From Alphaproteobacteria bacterium (GTDB taxonomy: Bacteria > Pseudomonadota > Alphaproteobacteria > Rhodobacterales > Rhodobacteraceae): DNA of 42,001 nt. Where the stretch lies: assembly GCA_030431825.1 (NCBI GenBank), contig JAUIIJ010000037.1, forward strand, positions 1 through 42,001, given 5' to 3'. The notes below the pieces were generated by a model. That model did not search any database and was not told the origin of the DNA. It was given only the letters and a program-made list of their open reading frames with translations. Each line of letters begins with the position of its first letter. Within the stretch, counting starts at the first letter, position 1. Both the position numbers and the translations under genes were made by a program. Shown here piece by piece: positions 1 through 7,502 of this stretch.

Positions 1-43
1 GCCTGGACATCTGCTCGTCGGTCAGCCAGAAAAGGTCGCTCAT
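1..43 (-). mobile_element. IS5-type transposase, N-terminal end only (cut by window edge)
   Basis: On the minus strand an ATG at 43 opens a reading frame that starts MSDLFWLTDEQMSR and runs out of the window. This opening is the one I know from IS5-family (IS427-like) transposases that are common in Rhodobacterales. Only 14 codons are visible, so intactness cannot be judged. The element's outer end probably lies near 96-110, where GGGTCCTGACT is followed by CTAA, which would fit a YTAR-type target duplication; this boundary is inference because the other end is outside the window. Confidence 0.7.
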
Positions 44-180
44 GTCACCGCTCCGTTTTCCGAGCCGTGAATCACGACATCCCAAGGAAATCAATGGGTC
101 CTGACTCTAAACACCTAGTGTCACACTCGAAGCTCAGTAACTTTGATGACCTAATTCATCCTTTGCAAAGAGGGGCCACA

Positions 181-1668
181 ATGCTCAACAGGATCCCGAT
201 TTTTTTGGCAGTTGCTTTCGCGTGCAGCAGCGCACTGCATGCCGAAGAATTTTGCGCAGTCCCGTTAACAGTCAGCAACTCGGTTTCCAAAGAGCACTGG
301 GGGTCCCGAACAGAAGTTCTTACAGTACCGGGATTTGCAAATCCCTTTATCAAACTTGGGCGAAATGAAATTCTGACCGTCAAAGATGGTGCTTTGACCG
401 TATTTGATGGGCCACCCCTTTCAATCTGGAGCCGCTTGATGCCGAACATCATAATTGATCGGCACGGAGAGACTTGGGCCTACACTACCATACGCGAGCC
501 CGCGCTCTTTCGGCTCACGGCGAACGGTATTTTTGAGCGCCACGGCTTGTCTGGCCTATCTGACCTGGATGAACTGGCAGACCCGGATTGGAGGCGAACA
601 CATTCTGATCGTACAGACCAACGGCGGCTTGATCGCGACGGCCCGATCTTCGCCATAAAATCAGGTGAACTTTATAGGGTTGCCGAAACCCTACCAACGA
701 AAGTGCAGACGCCGCCGGGCTGGGACCCCAGAATGCCAGTCCCAATAGATATTGACGGGCTCGGGGACTTTGCTCATGTAGACGGTAGAATATGGTATCG
801 CACGGGCTCTAAAAGTTCTTGGCAACAAGTCGCCAGAGTAAAGGATCTGTTAAGTCTCTATTATCAGTCGCCGTTTTCGATTTTTGATGTGTTATTCATC
901 GAAGACACCGGACGTTTGTTACTACTCTTGGAAGATCGGGCCCTTGTGGGCCGTTTTGATACCGATCTTCAACATCCTATATTCGACTACCAGTTTTCAG
1001 GTGACATCGTCCTTGATCAAGCATCAGGGAAGGTCCTTGTATGGGCGGGTGAGCCACTGACGCAAAGTCGCACGGACAACCCCAAACTGATTAAAGAAAG
1101 CGAAGGATTGTGGGAAATGACTCCCGGCACCCCTAGCAGAGTCGCGGGTTTTCAGGCGCTTGCGCGAACAACGAGCGGTGGCGTTCCTTACATGAGCTTT
1201 GTTTTTCACGAGCCGTCTGGGTTGACCTTGACAAGCCATAGCAACGGCTTTGCAGCATATGATGGCGAAAGCCTGATTGATCTGTCCGAATGGCGAGAAG
1301 GTCAGCCCGTAACCAACGGCAACCTGAGGGTCACAAAGATTGGAAACGCTTACTTCGCAAAGGATCACCAAACGCTCTTGAAAATTGAATCGGATTTGAG
1401 TGCTGCTGAAGTAGTTTTGCCTGAAACAGTCGAGTGGCTGTGGGACGTCGTTTTCAGCGAGGCACTCGACAGCTATTTCCTGTTCTCATCTGCATGGGAA
1501 AATACGTACAGCACGAAGGACTTTATTACCTTTAGCATTGTGAGAGACGCACCAATGGGAGTTAGAAGTCTGTCTGGCGACGTTGCTTCTGCACATAGTC
1601 TCTTTGGAAACTCAGATAGCGATGCTTTTCTGGTTCAATTCTGCGAAGAAACAGTGGAGCTAAAGTGA
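181..1668 (+). CDS. Secreted protein of unknown function, possible beta-propeller
   Basis: The 495-residue product begins with a clear Sec signal peptide (MLNRIPIFLAVAFACSSALHA, predicted cut before EEF), so it should act in the periplasm or outside. The ATG at 181 follows AGAGGGG; an upstream in-frame GTG at 67 would add residues without a signal peptide and lies inside the IS end, so it was not used. The mature part is rich in short strands ending in G or D turns (for example DGALTVFDG, GRIWYRTG, DRALVGRFD), which suggests blade repeats, but no family is recognised. Only two cysteines are in the mature part, one near each end (FCAV and QFCEE), and they could form a disulfide. The gene is visibly richer in A and T than everything to its right and sits between two insertion-sequence remnants, so recent transfer is likely. 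Confidence 0.75.
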   Translation: MLNRIPIFLAVAFACSSALHAEEFCAVPLTVSNSVSKEHWGSRTEVLTVPGFANPFIKLGRNEILTVKDGALTVFDGPPLSIWSRLMPNIIIDRHGETWAYTTIREPALFRLTANGIFERHGLSGLSDLDELADPDWRRTHSDRTDQRRLDRDGPIFAIKSGELYRVAETLPTKVQTPPGWDPRMPVPIDIDGLGDFAHVDGRIWYRTGSKSSWQQVARVKDLLSLYYQSPFSIFDVLFIEDTGRLLLLLEDRALVGRFDTDLQHPIFDYQFSGDIVLDQASGKVLVWAGEPLTQSRTDNPKLIKESEGLWEMTPGTPSRVAGFQALARTTSGGVPYMSFVFHEPSGLTLTSHSNGFAAYDGESLIDLSEWREGQPVTNGNLRVTKIGNAYFAKDHQTLLKIESDLSAAEVVLPETVEWLWDVVFSEALDSYFLFSSAWENTYSTKDFITFSIVRDAPMGVRSLSGDVASAHSLFGNSDSDAFLVQFCEETVELK

Positions 1669-1689
1669 TCCTTGCCATTTCGAAGCATC

Positions 1690-1830
1690 GCGCTCTCCGG
1701 CTTTGATGATATGACCGCCCCCCGACGGCATCGATGTGCCAAGGTGGGTCTGCGATGATCCACAAAGGAGGACGGTCATGTCGGAAATTATCACGGTCGG
1801 GCTCTCCCCAAAGCTGTCACTCATGCAGTC
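1690..1830 (+). pseudogene. IS110-type transposase remnant (5' end only)
   Basis: An excellent ribosome-binding site (AAAGGAGGACGG) precedes an ATG at 1778 encoding MSEIITVGL, the opening I associate with IS110-family transposases. After nine residues the match stops and the frame ends about 20 codons later without the DEDD-type catalytic residues. The untranslated segment before it looks like the left end of such an element. The piece appears to be what remains after deletion of the element. Assignment rests on memory of the family start, so confidence is moderate. Confidence 0.45.
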
Positions 1831-2090
1831 CACAGAATTTGGAAGTATGGGCTCCAAGCCGACCTTTCGGTTTTCATGAAGCGGCGCACCGGCGCCGCGG
1901 GTACAGACAAGGTGTCTGCCCTCTTGTGGCGGGCAAACCGATGCGGCACCGAAAGGGCATTTCGTGAACCGAAAGGGCAGATGCCCTGACTGTCGGCCGT
2001 CGGGGCGCATTGTGCTGGCGTTTGCGAGTGCAGCCGTCAGTTCATCGGTGGCGCGAGAGTCCGGCAGGCAATGCTCTGTCAAAAGAATTG
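1831..2090. other. Non-coding scar between IS remnant and rpoE promoter
   Basis: No reading frame here has a credible start, codon pattern or recognisable product. A short perfect direct repeat (CCGAAAGGGCA, around 1950 and 1969) is present. The composition resembles broken mobile-element DNA joined to the rpoE upstream region. Confidence 0.4.
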
Positions 2091-2120
2091 TGATCCATAT
2101 TTCCTGATCCCCCGTAGTCT
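2091..2120 (+). promoter_or_regulatory. Predicted ECF (RpoE) promoter of rpoE-chrR
   Basis: TGATCC at 2091-2096 is separated by exactly 18 bases from TAGTCT at 2115-2120. TGATCC is the -35 element I know for the R. sphaeroides RpoE group. The same hexamer and spacer recur at two more places in this locus. It would make rpoE self-activated, with a transcript start near 2126. Confidence 0.7.
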
Positions 2121-2199
2121 GTTTATGTTGACACAGCTCGCATCCATCGGGCACCGCCCGCGCCGTGCCCGCACGGCCCTCCGCAAGGACAAGACCGCC

Positions 2200-2760
2200 G
2201 TGCCGCAGACAAATGCCGACCTGTCACAGCAGACGATCTGGATGATCGCGGTGCGCGATGAACGCGACCGCACCGCGTTCTGCGCGCTGTTCGACTATTT
2301 TGCACCAAGGCTCAAGGGCTTCATCATGCGTTCGGGTACATCGGCGCATCAGGCGGAAGAGATCGTGCAGGATGTGATGCTGACCGTTTGGCGCAAGGCC
2401 GCGCTGTTCGACCCGCATCGCGCCCAGGTCTCGGCGTGGATCTACCAGATCGCGCGCAATCGCCAGATCGACATCGCCCGCAAGGACAGCCGCCCGATGC
2501 CGGAAGAGCTGCGTGAAGAACCCGGAGCCGAGCCGGATGCCAGCCAGATACTCGGGCTCGAGCAGGAAGCGGGCATGTTGAAGGACGCCCTGGGAAAACT
2601 CACATCCGAGCAGCGCGAGATGATCGAGAAGGCCTATATGGGCGAAATGACCCACCAGGAGATCAGCGCACAGACAGGGATTCCGCTTGGAACCATAAAA
2701 TCGCGCATCCGCCTGGGCCTGCAACGCCTCAGACACGAATTGAAGGACCTCAAGCAATGA
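2200..2760 (+). CDS. rpoE: ECF RNA polymerase sigma factor RpoE (singlet-oxygen type)
   Basis: Group IV sigma factor of the ECF11 type, which directs transcription during singlet-oxygen or photo-oxidative stress in R. sphaeroides. Region 2 spans about residues 26-96 (DYFAPRLKGFIM, AEEIVQDVMLTVW, WIYQIARNRQIDIARKD) and region 4 about 131-180 (GEMTHQEISAQTG, PLGTIKSRIRLGLQRL). I chose GTG 2200, preceded by AAGGAC, giving 186 residues, close to the roughly 180 of R. sphaeroides RpoE. In-frame ATG codons at 2071 and 2125 lie upstream of, or on, the predicted transcript start, so they are less likely; ATG 2125 would need leaderless initiation. It overlaps chrR by ATGA, which suits coupled synthesis of sigma and anti-sigma. 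Identity is strong because the partner is a clear ChrR. Confidence 0.92.
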   Translation: MPQTNADLSQQTIWMIAVRDERDRTAFCALFDYFAPRLKGFIMRSGTSAHQAEEIVQDVMLTVWRKAALFDPHRAQVSAWIYQIARNRQIDIARKDSRPMPEELREEPGAEPDASQILGLEQEAGMLKDALGKLTSEQREMIEKAYMGEMTHQEISAQTGIPLGTIKSRIRLGLQRLRHELKDLKQ

Positions 2761-3395
2761 GTGGTGTCATTACTCATCACGTACCGGACGCATTGTTGGC
2801 TGCTTATGCCGCAGGGAACCTGTCGCATGCGTTTTCCGTTGTCGTTGCCAGTCATGTTTCGATGTGTCCGCAATGTCGTGCGGGTCTGCAGGCGCATCAG
2901 GCGGTCGGTGGTGTCCTGCTTGAAGATACTGAAACCGTGGCCGTTTCATCCGGCCTCAAGGACGATATTCTGTCCATGCTGGATGCGCCTTTCATTCCGG
3001 AGCCGGTCTATGAACGATCGGGAGTGTATCCGGGGCCGGTCATGCAGGCGCTCAAGGGGCGGGCACCGCGCTGGAAGACACTGGGGATGGGTGTGCGGCA
3101 GGATATCCTGTCTGAAGACGAATTCGGGTCCGTGCGCCTGCTCCATATTCAGCCCGGACAGGCGGTGCCGGATCATGGGCACAACGGTATGGAATTGACC
3201 CTCGTGCTGCAGGGCAGTTTCAGTGACGAGACTGGCCGGTTTGGCGTCGGCGATCTGGAAGTTGCGGATGAAGAGCTTGAACACACGCCGGTCGCGGATG
3301 CCGGGGGGGCGTGCATTTGTCTCGCGGCGACCGATGCGCGCCTGCGCTTTAACGCCATCGTTCCAAGATTGCTGCAACCGATTTTCAGGATCTGA
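2757..3395 (+). CDS. chrR: Anti-sigma factor ChrR, zinc-binding ASD plus cupin domain
   Basis: Holds RpoE inactive until singlet oxygen or organic peroxides trigger its release. The N-terminal zinc anti-sigma domain (residues 1-85) shows the H-x25-HxxxCxxC pattern: His7 or His8, His33, Cys37 and Cys40. The C-terminal cupin (about 105-205) has DHGHNGMELT and ELEHTP, giving His140, His142, Glu146 and His176, equivalent to the second metal site of R. sphaeroides ChrR. Even the C-terminus (LLQPIFRI) matches that protein from memory. The length (212) is normal. The start overlaps the rpoE stop by four bases. All known functional ligands are kept, so it is expected to be active. Confidence 0.95.
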   Translation: MSGVITHHVPDALLAAYAAGNLSHAFSVVVASHVSMCPQCRAGLQAHQAVGGVLLEDTETVAVSSGLKDDILSMLDAPFIPEPVYERSGVYPGPVMQALKGRAPRWKTLGMGVRQDILSEDEFGSVRLLHIQPGQAVPDHGHNGMELTLVLQGSFSDETGRFGVGDLEVADEELEHTPVADAGGACICLAATDARLRFNAIVPRLLQPIFRI

Positions 3396-3412
3396 GCCAA
3401 CCGCCACTTACG

Positions 3413-3435
3413 GTTCGCGCGTCGTCACGGCGAAC
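3413..3435. terminator. Weak hairpin between convergent chrR and SDR genes
   Basis: GTTCGC at 3413-3418 pairs with GCGAAC at 3430-3435 across an 11-base loop. It lies between the ends of two convergent genes. No T-run follows on either strand, so it is only a possible terminator. Confidence 0.3.
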
Positions 3436-3439
3436 GAAG

Positions 3440-4165
3440 TCAGCGGCCCCGATAGACCAGCCAATCCGGCAGATAGGGAAGAAGGCGGATCAGCCAGGCA
3501 AAAGGGGCAGGAAAATCGGTGCGAAACCGTCGCTTGCGCATCGCCCTGAAAACCCGTTCCGCCGCCTGATCGGCGGTCATCAGCATCGGCATGTAAAAAT
3601 CGTTCTTTTCTGTCAGCCTTGTCTTGATAAAGCCGGGGTTCACCACCCGAACCACCATGTCGGTATCCCGAAGATCGAAACGCATGGTTTCGGCAAGGCT
3701 GATCAGGGCGGCCTTGCTGGCGCCATAGCCGACGGCGGCGGGCAACCCGCGATAGCCGGCCAGCGAACCGACCAGCGTAATATCGCCGTGACCCTGCGCC
3801 GTGAATGTCGGCATGACCTGTCCCAGAACGCGCATGGCGCCCATGAAATTGACGTCGCACATCGTCAGTGCCGCGTCGCTGCCCCAGTCGGTTGCACGCA
3901 TCGGATCATAGGAACCCACATTGTAGATCACGCCATCAAGGTGGCCGATTTCATCATAGGCGCGCCGTACCGCCTCGATATCGGTGACATCCATCGGCAG
4001 GCTGCGCGCGTGTGTGAGGCCCGCGCACAGGCTCTCGAGCCGGTCGGCATTGCGGGCACTCAGAATGAGATGCGCCCCCTCTTTGTCGAGGCGTTGCGCC
4101 AGCTCGCGCCCCAGGCCCTCGCTTGCACCGACGAGCCAGTAGACTTTGCCGCTGACCGAAATCAT
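3440..4165 (-). CDS. Short-chain dehydrogenase/reductase (RpoE locus)
   Basis: Classical SDR fold oxidoreductase of 241 residues using NAD(P)H. The cofactor loop GASEGLG is at 13-19, the NAG-like motif NVG at 82-84, the catalytic serine at 134 (LVGS) and the YxxxK pair at Tyr147 and Lys151 (YGASK). The C-terminal tail is hydrophobic and basic (PFAWLIRLLPYLPDWLVYRGR without the last residue), hinting at membrane association and a lipid-like substrate; this is inference. It is the second gene of a two-gene minus-strand operon behind the DUF1365 gene (ATGA overlap) under a predicted RpoE promoter. A related gene sits in the RpoE regulon of R. sphaeroides. The substrate is unknown. Confidence 0.88.
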   Translation of the reverse strand: MISVSGKVYWLVGASEGLGRELAQRLDKEGAHLILSARNADRLESLCAGLTHARSLPMDVTDIEAVRRAYDEIGHLDGVIYNVGSYDPMRATDWGSDAALTMCDVNFMGAMRVLGQVMPTFTAQGHGDITLVGSLAGYRGLPAAVGYGASKAALISLAETMRFDLRDTDMVVRVVNPGFIKTRLTEKNDFYMPMLMTADQAAERVFRAMRKRRFRTDFPAPFAWLIRLLPYLPDWLVYRGR

Positions 4166-4935
4166 CCTGTCGGGTCTCCTTGGGTGTGATGACCATCTGA
4201 AACAAGCGCGGCGGGCGGCGGCTGACGACGCAGGAACGGTGCGCGTTTGAACGCGAGGATCAGGGCCTGCCAGTGGATCAGGGCGAGGACCCGTGCGGCC
4301 CCCATCGGTCGCCGCAGCGCCGCGCCGAGCAGGGCGCGGTTCGTTGCCGGGCGGCGTTTGCCGGACAGGGTTGCAAGAACGCCCTGATTGCCATTTTCAT
4401 AGGAGATGCGGATATTGATCGCGGTTTCGGTCATGCCGAAATTGAACAGGTATCGGCCCTGAACCTGCTGAAACGGCGACACGTGCATGCGCTTTTCCGC
4501 GATCATCCGGTCGGAGGCGACGATGGGTCGAAAATCGTCATGGGCGCAAAAATAGCAATGCCGCTGGCCAAAGGTGCTGTTGACCTCGGCCACGAAGGCC
4601 CGCGGCGTGCCGTCGATCGTGGCGATCCAGAAACTGACAGGATTGAACCGGAACCAGAGATATCCGGGCTGGGTAAGCAGCAAGAGCCGTGCGTCCGATC
4701 TGTCAAACCCGTGCTCTGAAAGAACATCTCTGAACCAGCCGACACCGCGGCCATCGCCACGCGGGCCGCCGTGATCCCGGTCACGAATTGACCACAGGTT
4801 GAAGCGGTTTCGCGAGATCAGGGCAGGCCAGCCTGAATCGAGATCGGTCAGGACGTAATCCACCCCATAGGCAAAGGCGTTCTTCAACGCGCCCCTCCGG
4901 CTGTGATGGGTTCTGGCAGCGATATGTTCAATCAT
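4162..4935 (-). CDS. DUF1365 family protein (RpoE regulon)
   Basis: The 257-residue product is a DUF1365 protein: the family core is visible as DYVLTDLDSG, the phenylalanine/asparagine stretch GYLWFRFNPVSFW, and the later FHVSPF-like segment KRMHVSPFQQVQGRY. The function is not established; family members commonly sit beside an FAD amine oxidase and a cyclopropane-synthase homologue, as here, where the two are on the opposite strand from a shared intergenic region. The predicted -10 element ends only seven bases before this ATG, so the mRNA is probably leaderless or nearly so. No later credible start exists because the family motif begins within 30 residues. It is co-transcribed with the SDR gene. 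Confidence 0.88.
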   Translation of the reverse strand: MIEHIAARTHHSRRGALKNAFAYGVDYVLTDLDSGWPALISRNRFNLWSIRDRDHGGPRGDGRGVGWFRDVLSEHGFDRSDARLLLLTQPGYLWFRFNPVSFWIATIDGTPRAFVAEVNSTFGQRHCYFCAHDDFRPIVASDRMIAEKRMHVSPFQQVQGRYLFNFGMTETAINIRISYENGNQGVLATLSGKRRPATNRALLGAALRRPMGAARVLALIHWQALILAFKRAPFLRRQPPPAALVSDGHHTQGDPTG

Positions 4936-4942
4936 CTCGCCC

Positions 4943-4972
4943 CTTATACGCCGGTTGATGCGACGCGGATCA
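4943..4972 (-). promoter_or_regulatory. Predicted RpoE promoter for DUF1365-SDR operon
   Basis: Read on the minus strand, TGATCC (complement of 4967-4972) is followed after exactly 18 bases by TATAAG (complement of 4943-4948). The layout is identical to the promoters before rpoE and before the amine oxidase. The predicted transcript start is about 4936-4937, one or two bases before the DUF1365 ATG. Confidence 0.7.
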
Positions 4973-5003
4973 GTCGCACGTCGAATTTTCTTTGAAATGC
5001 AAA

Positions 5004-5033
5004 TGATCCGACCCGCTCGCTTGCACGTAACTG
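5004..5033 (+). promoter_or_regulatory. Predicted RpoE promoter for amine oxidase/cfa operon
   Basis: TGATCC at 5004-5009, an 18-base spacer, and TAACTG at 5028-5033. The transcript start would be near 5040, leaving a leader of about 23 bases with a GAGGA-type ribosome site before ATG 5063. It is arranged back to back with the promoter at 4943-4972. Confidence 0.7.
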
Positions 5034-5062
5034 CTTCATAACGATTGAAAGATGAGGACAGA

Positions 5063-6406
5063 ATGCTCGATCAGACCCTGGGTGCGCGCAAGAAGATTGC
5101 CATTGTCGGGGGGGGCATTTCCGGCCTTTCCGCCGCGTATTACCTGGCACCATACCACGACGTCACCCTGTACGAAGCGTCCGAACGGCTCGGAGGTCAT
5201 GCACGGACCGTGATCGCCGGGCGCAACGCCGATCAGCCCGTCGATACCGGCTTTATCGTGTTCAACTATGCGACCTATCCGAACCTGACCCGGCTGTTCC
5301 GCGATCTGGATGTTCCGGTGATCAAGAGCGAAATGAGCTTTGGCGCAAGTATCGACGACGGGCGCTTCGAATACGGTCTGACAAATCTCGGTGCGATCAC
5401 GGCGCAGAAAAGCAACCTGTTGCGGCCACGGTATTACAAGATGATCGCCGACATCCTGCGTTTCGGAAAACAGGCCGTGTCGGCGGCCCAGAGCGACGAC
5501 ATGACCATCGGCGAGCTGGTTGCCGAACTCGGGCTGGGCGACAGTTTCCGCGAGCATTACCTGATGCCGATGTGCGGCGCGATCTGGTCCACCCCGATCG
5601 AGGAGGTCGACCAGTTTCCCGCGAGGTCGCTGGTGCAGTTCTTCAGGAATCATGCCTTGCTCGCCGGTTCGGCCGAACACCAGTGGTGGACGGTCAGGGG
5701 CGGAAGCATCGAGTATGTCAAACGCCTCGAAGCCGCATTGGTCGCGCGTGGTTGCCGCATTCGCAAGGGTACGGCGGTTCGCAATGTCCGGCGTGGCGAG
5801 ACAGGGGTTGAAATCGGAACCGAGGGGAGCGCGCCCGATCTTCATGACGAGTTGATCCTGGCCTGTCATTCGGATCAATCGATGAGAATTCTGGGCGATG
5901 GCGCAACGCCAGCCGAAGCCGACGCCCTGTCGCGCGTGCGTTACCAGACCAACCGCGCGGTCCTGCATCGCGACGCCAGCCAGATGCCGCGCCGCCGTGC
6001 CTGCTGGTCAAGCTGGAGCTATCACTCGCAAGCGGGAAAAATCGGCGTCACCTACTGGATGAACAGGCTGCAGGGGATTCCCGAGAGCGATCCGCTGTTC
6101 GTCACGCTGAATCCCGCGCGCGAAATTCCCGGCGACATGACTTATGACGCCGTCGACTTCGAACACCCGGTATTCGACAAGGCGGCGCTTGCCGCGCAGC
6201 GCGATATTGTTGGCCTGCAGGGGCAGAACCGAACCTGGTTTGCCGGTGCCTGGAACCGTCACGGATTTCACGAAGACGGAATCGCCAGCGCCATGCGGAT
6301 CGTGCGCAAGCTCAATGACCCCCACCACCAGAAAGGAATGACTCATGCGCTTGACCAACAGGGCCTTGAAAACCAACTTCCTGTCGACCTGCGCGCGTGT
6401 GCGTGA
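5063..6406 (+). CDS. FAD-dependent amine oxidase-like flavoprotein (RpoE regulon)
   Basis: A 447-residue flavoprotein of the NAD(P)-binding/amine oxidase superfamily. The dinucleotide fold is at 12-38 (GGGISGLSAAYYL, then Glu38), followed by the GGHA motif. The C-terminus carries the FAD-contact segment TWFAGAWNRHGFHEDG. ATG 5063 has a ribosome site and a fitting leader; an in-frame TTG at 5045 falls too close to the predicted transcript start. In R. sphaeroides the homologous gene lies beside rpoE-chrR and with the next gene has been linked to oxygen-dependent conversion of a methylated unsaturated fatty acyl chain toward a furan fatty acid (ufaD/ufaO). I cannot tell from sequence which of the two names applies, so none is given. 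The stop lies 62 bases inside the next gene. Confidence 0.87.
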   Translation: MLDQTLGARKKIAIVGGGISGLSAAYYLAPYHDVTLYEASERLGGHARTVIAGRNADQPVDTGFIVFNYATYPNLTRLFRDLDVPVIKSEMSFGASIDDGRFEYGLTNLGAITAQKSNLLRPRYYKMIADILRFGKQAVSAAQSDDMTIGELVAELGLGDSFREHYLMPMCGAIWSTPIEEVDQFPARSLVQFFRNHALLAGSAEHQWWTVRGGSIEYVKRLEAALVARGCRIRKGTAVRNVRRGETGVEIGTEGSAPDLHDELILACHSDQSMRILGDGATPAEADALSRVRYQTNRAVLHRDASQMPRRRACWSSWSYHSQAGKIGVTYWMNRLQGIPESDPLFVTLNPAREIPGDMTYDAVDFEHPVFDKAALAAQRDIVGLQGQNRTWFAGAWNRHGFHEDGIASAMRIVRKLNDPHHQKGMTHALDQQGLENQLPVDLRACA

Positions 6407-7502
6407 CGGGCAGCTTTCCCTGCGCACACCCGAGGGCGAGCGGTATCAGTTCGGCACCTGCGGACCGGAAGCGGAAATCACCATTCGCGACTGGGCGGCG
6501 GTATCGGCGATGGCGGCGCATGGTCAGGTGGGACTGGGCGAGAGCTATGTCCAGGGGCTGTGGGATACGCCGTCGATCGAAGGGCTGATGTCGCTCGTCA
6601 TGCGCAACCGCGATCATCTTGCGGAGTATGACCATGCCGGACCGCTGAGCCGCGCGAGGTTCCGCATGGTCGATACGCTGCTGCGCGCGAATTCGCGGCG
6701 CGGCGCCCGCAAGAATATCCGGTCGCATTACGACGTCGGCAATGAATTCTACGGTCTCTGGCTGGACGAAGGCATGACATATTCCTCGGGCCTCTTCGGC
6801 GAGGGCGAAACCGATCTTGGCCGGGCGCAGACCCGCAAGAACGCCCGCGCGCTGTCGCGGTTGGGATCGGGGGAACGGGTTCTGGAAATCGGTTGCGGCT
6901 GGGGCGGGTTCGCCGAACAGGCAAGCGCCGAGGGGCGGGACGTGACCGGCATCACGATTTCGCCGAACCAGCACAGCTATGCCGACTCGCGTCTTGACGG
7001 TCGTGCCGACATTCAGTTGCGGGACTATCGCGATATCAGCCGTACATATGACAACATCGTGTCGATCGAGATGATCGAAGCCGTTGGCGCACGCTATTGG
7101 CCCGGCTATTTCGCCACGCTCAAGCGCAGCCTTGCCGAAGGCGGGCGCGTGCTGTTGCAGGCGATCACCGTGCAGGACAGCTTTTTCGAACGCTACCGCA
7201 CCTCGTCCGATTACATTCGCCAATATGTCTTTCCCGGTGGCATGCTGTTGTCCGACGGGGTGATCCGGCAGCAGGCAGGGGCAGCGGGGCTCCGGATAGA
7301 AGACAGCTTTGCCTTCGGGGTGGATTACGGCCGGACCTGCCGGATCTGGGCCGATCGTCTGGTGGCACAAAAGGCCCGGATAACCGAGCAGGGCTTTGGC
7401 GAAGCGTTCTTTCGGAACTGGCGATATTACCTTGAGAGTTGCGCCGCGTCCTTTGCCATCGGGCACACGGATGTTGTCCAGGTCGAGCTGGCCCATGCTT
7501 AG
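6345..7502 (+). CDS. Cyclopropane-fatty-acyl-phospholipid synthase-like methyltransferase
   Basis: SAM-fold enzyme of the cyclopropane synthase family, 385 residues, acting on unsaturated phospholipid acyl chains or their methylated products. Motifs: KNIRSHYDVGNEFYGLWLD (123-141), the SAM loop VLEIGCGWGG (179-188), EMIEAVG (242-248). By hand alignment to E. coli Cfa the bicarbonate ligands are only partly kept: Cys139 is Ser148, His266 is Gln272, while Glu239 (Glu245) and Tyr317 (Tyr330) remain. That argues against simple cyclopropanation and fits the R. sphaeroides homologue implicated in furan fatty acid formation. ATG 6345 follows AGAAAGGA and overlaps the preceding gene by 62 bases. It is the second gene of the RpoE-promoted operon. 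Confidence 0.9.
   Translation: MRLTNRALKTNFLSTCARVRDGQLSLRTPEGERYQFGTCGPEAEITIRDWAAVSAMAAHGQVGLGESYVQGLWDTPSIEGLMSLVMRNRDHLAEYDHAGPLSRARFRMVDTLLRANSRRGARKNIRSHYDVGNEFYGLWLDEGMTYSSGLFGEGETDLGRAQTRKNARALSRLGSGERVLEIGCGWGGFAEQASAEGRDVTGITISPNQHSYADSRLDGRADIQLRDYRDISRTYDNIVSIEMIEAVGARYWPGYFATLKRSLAEGGRVLLQAITVQDSFFERYRTSSDYIRQYVFPGGMLLSDGVIRQQAGAAGLRIEDSFAFGVDYGRTCRIWADRLVAQKARITEQGFGEAFFRNWRYYLESCAASFAIGHTDVVQVELAHA

Noticed and set aside
67..180. Upstream GTG start for the secreted protein
   Set aside because: It lies within the IS end and would hide the signal peptide; ATG 181 has a better ribosome site.
2071..2199. ATG starts for rpoE at 2071 and 2125
   Set aside because: 2071 is upstream of the predicted promoter and 2125 lies on the predicted transcript start; GTG 2200 has a ribosome site and gives the family length.
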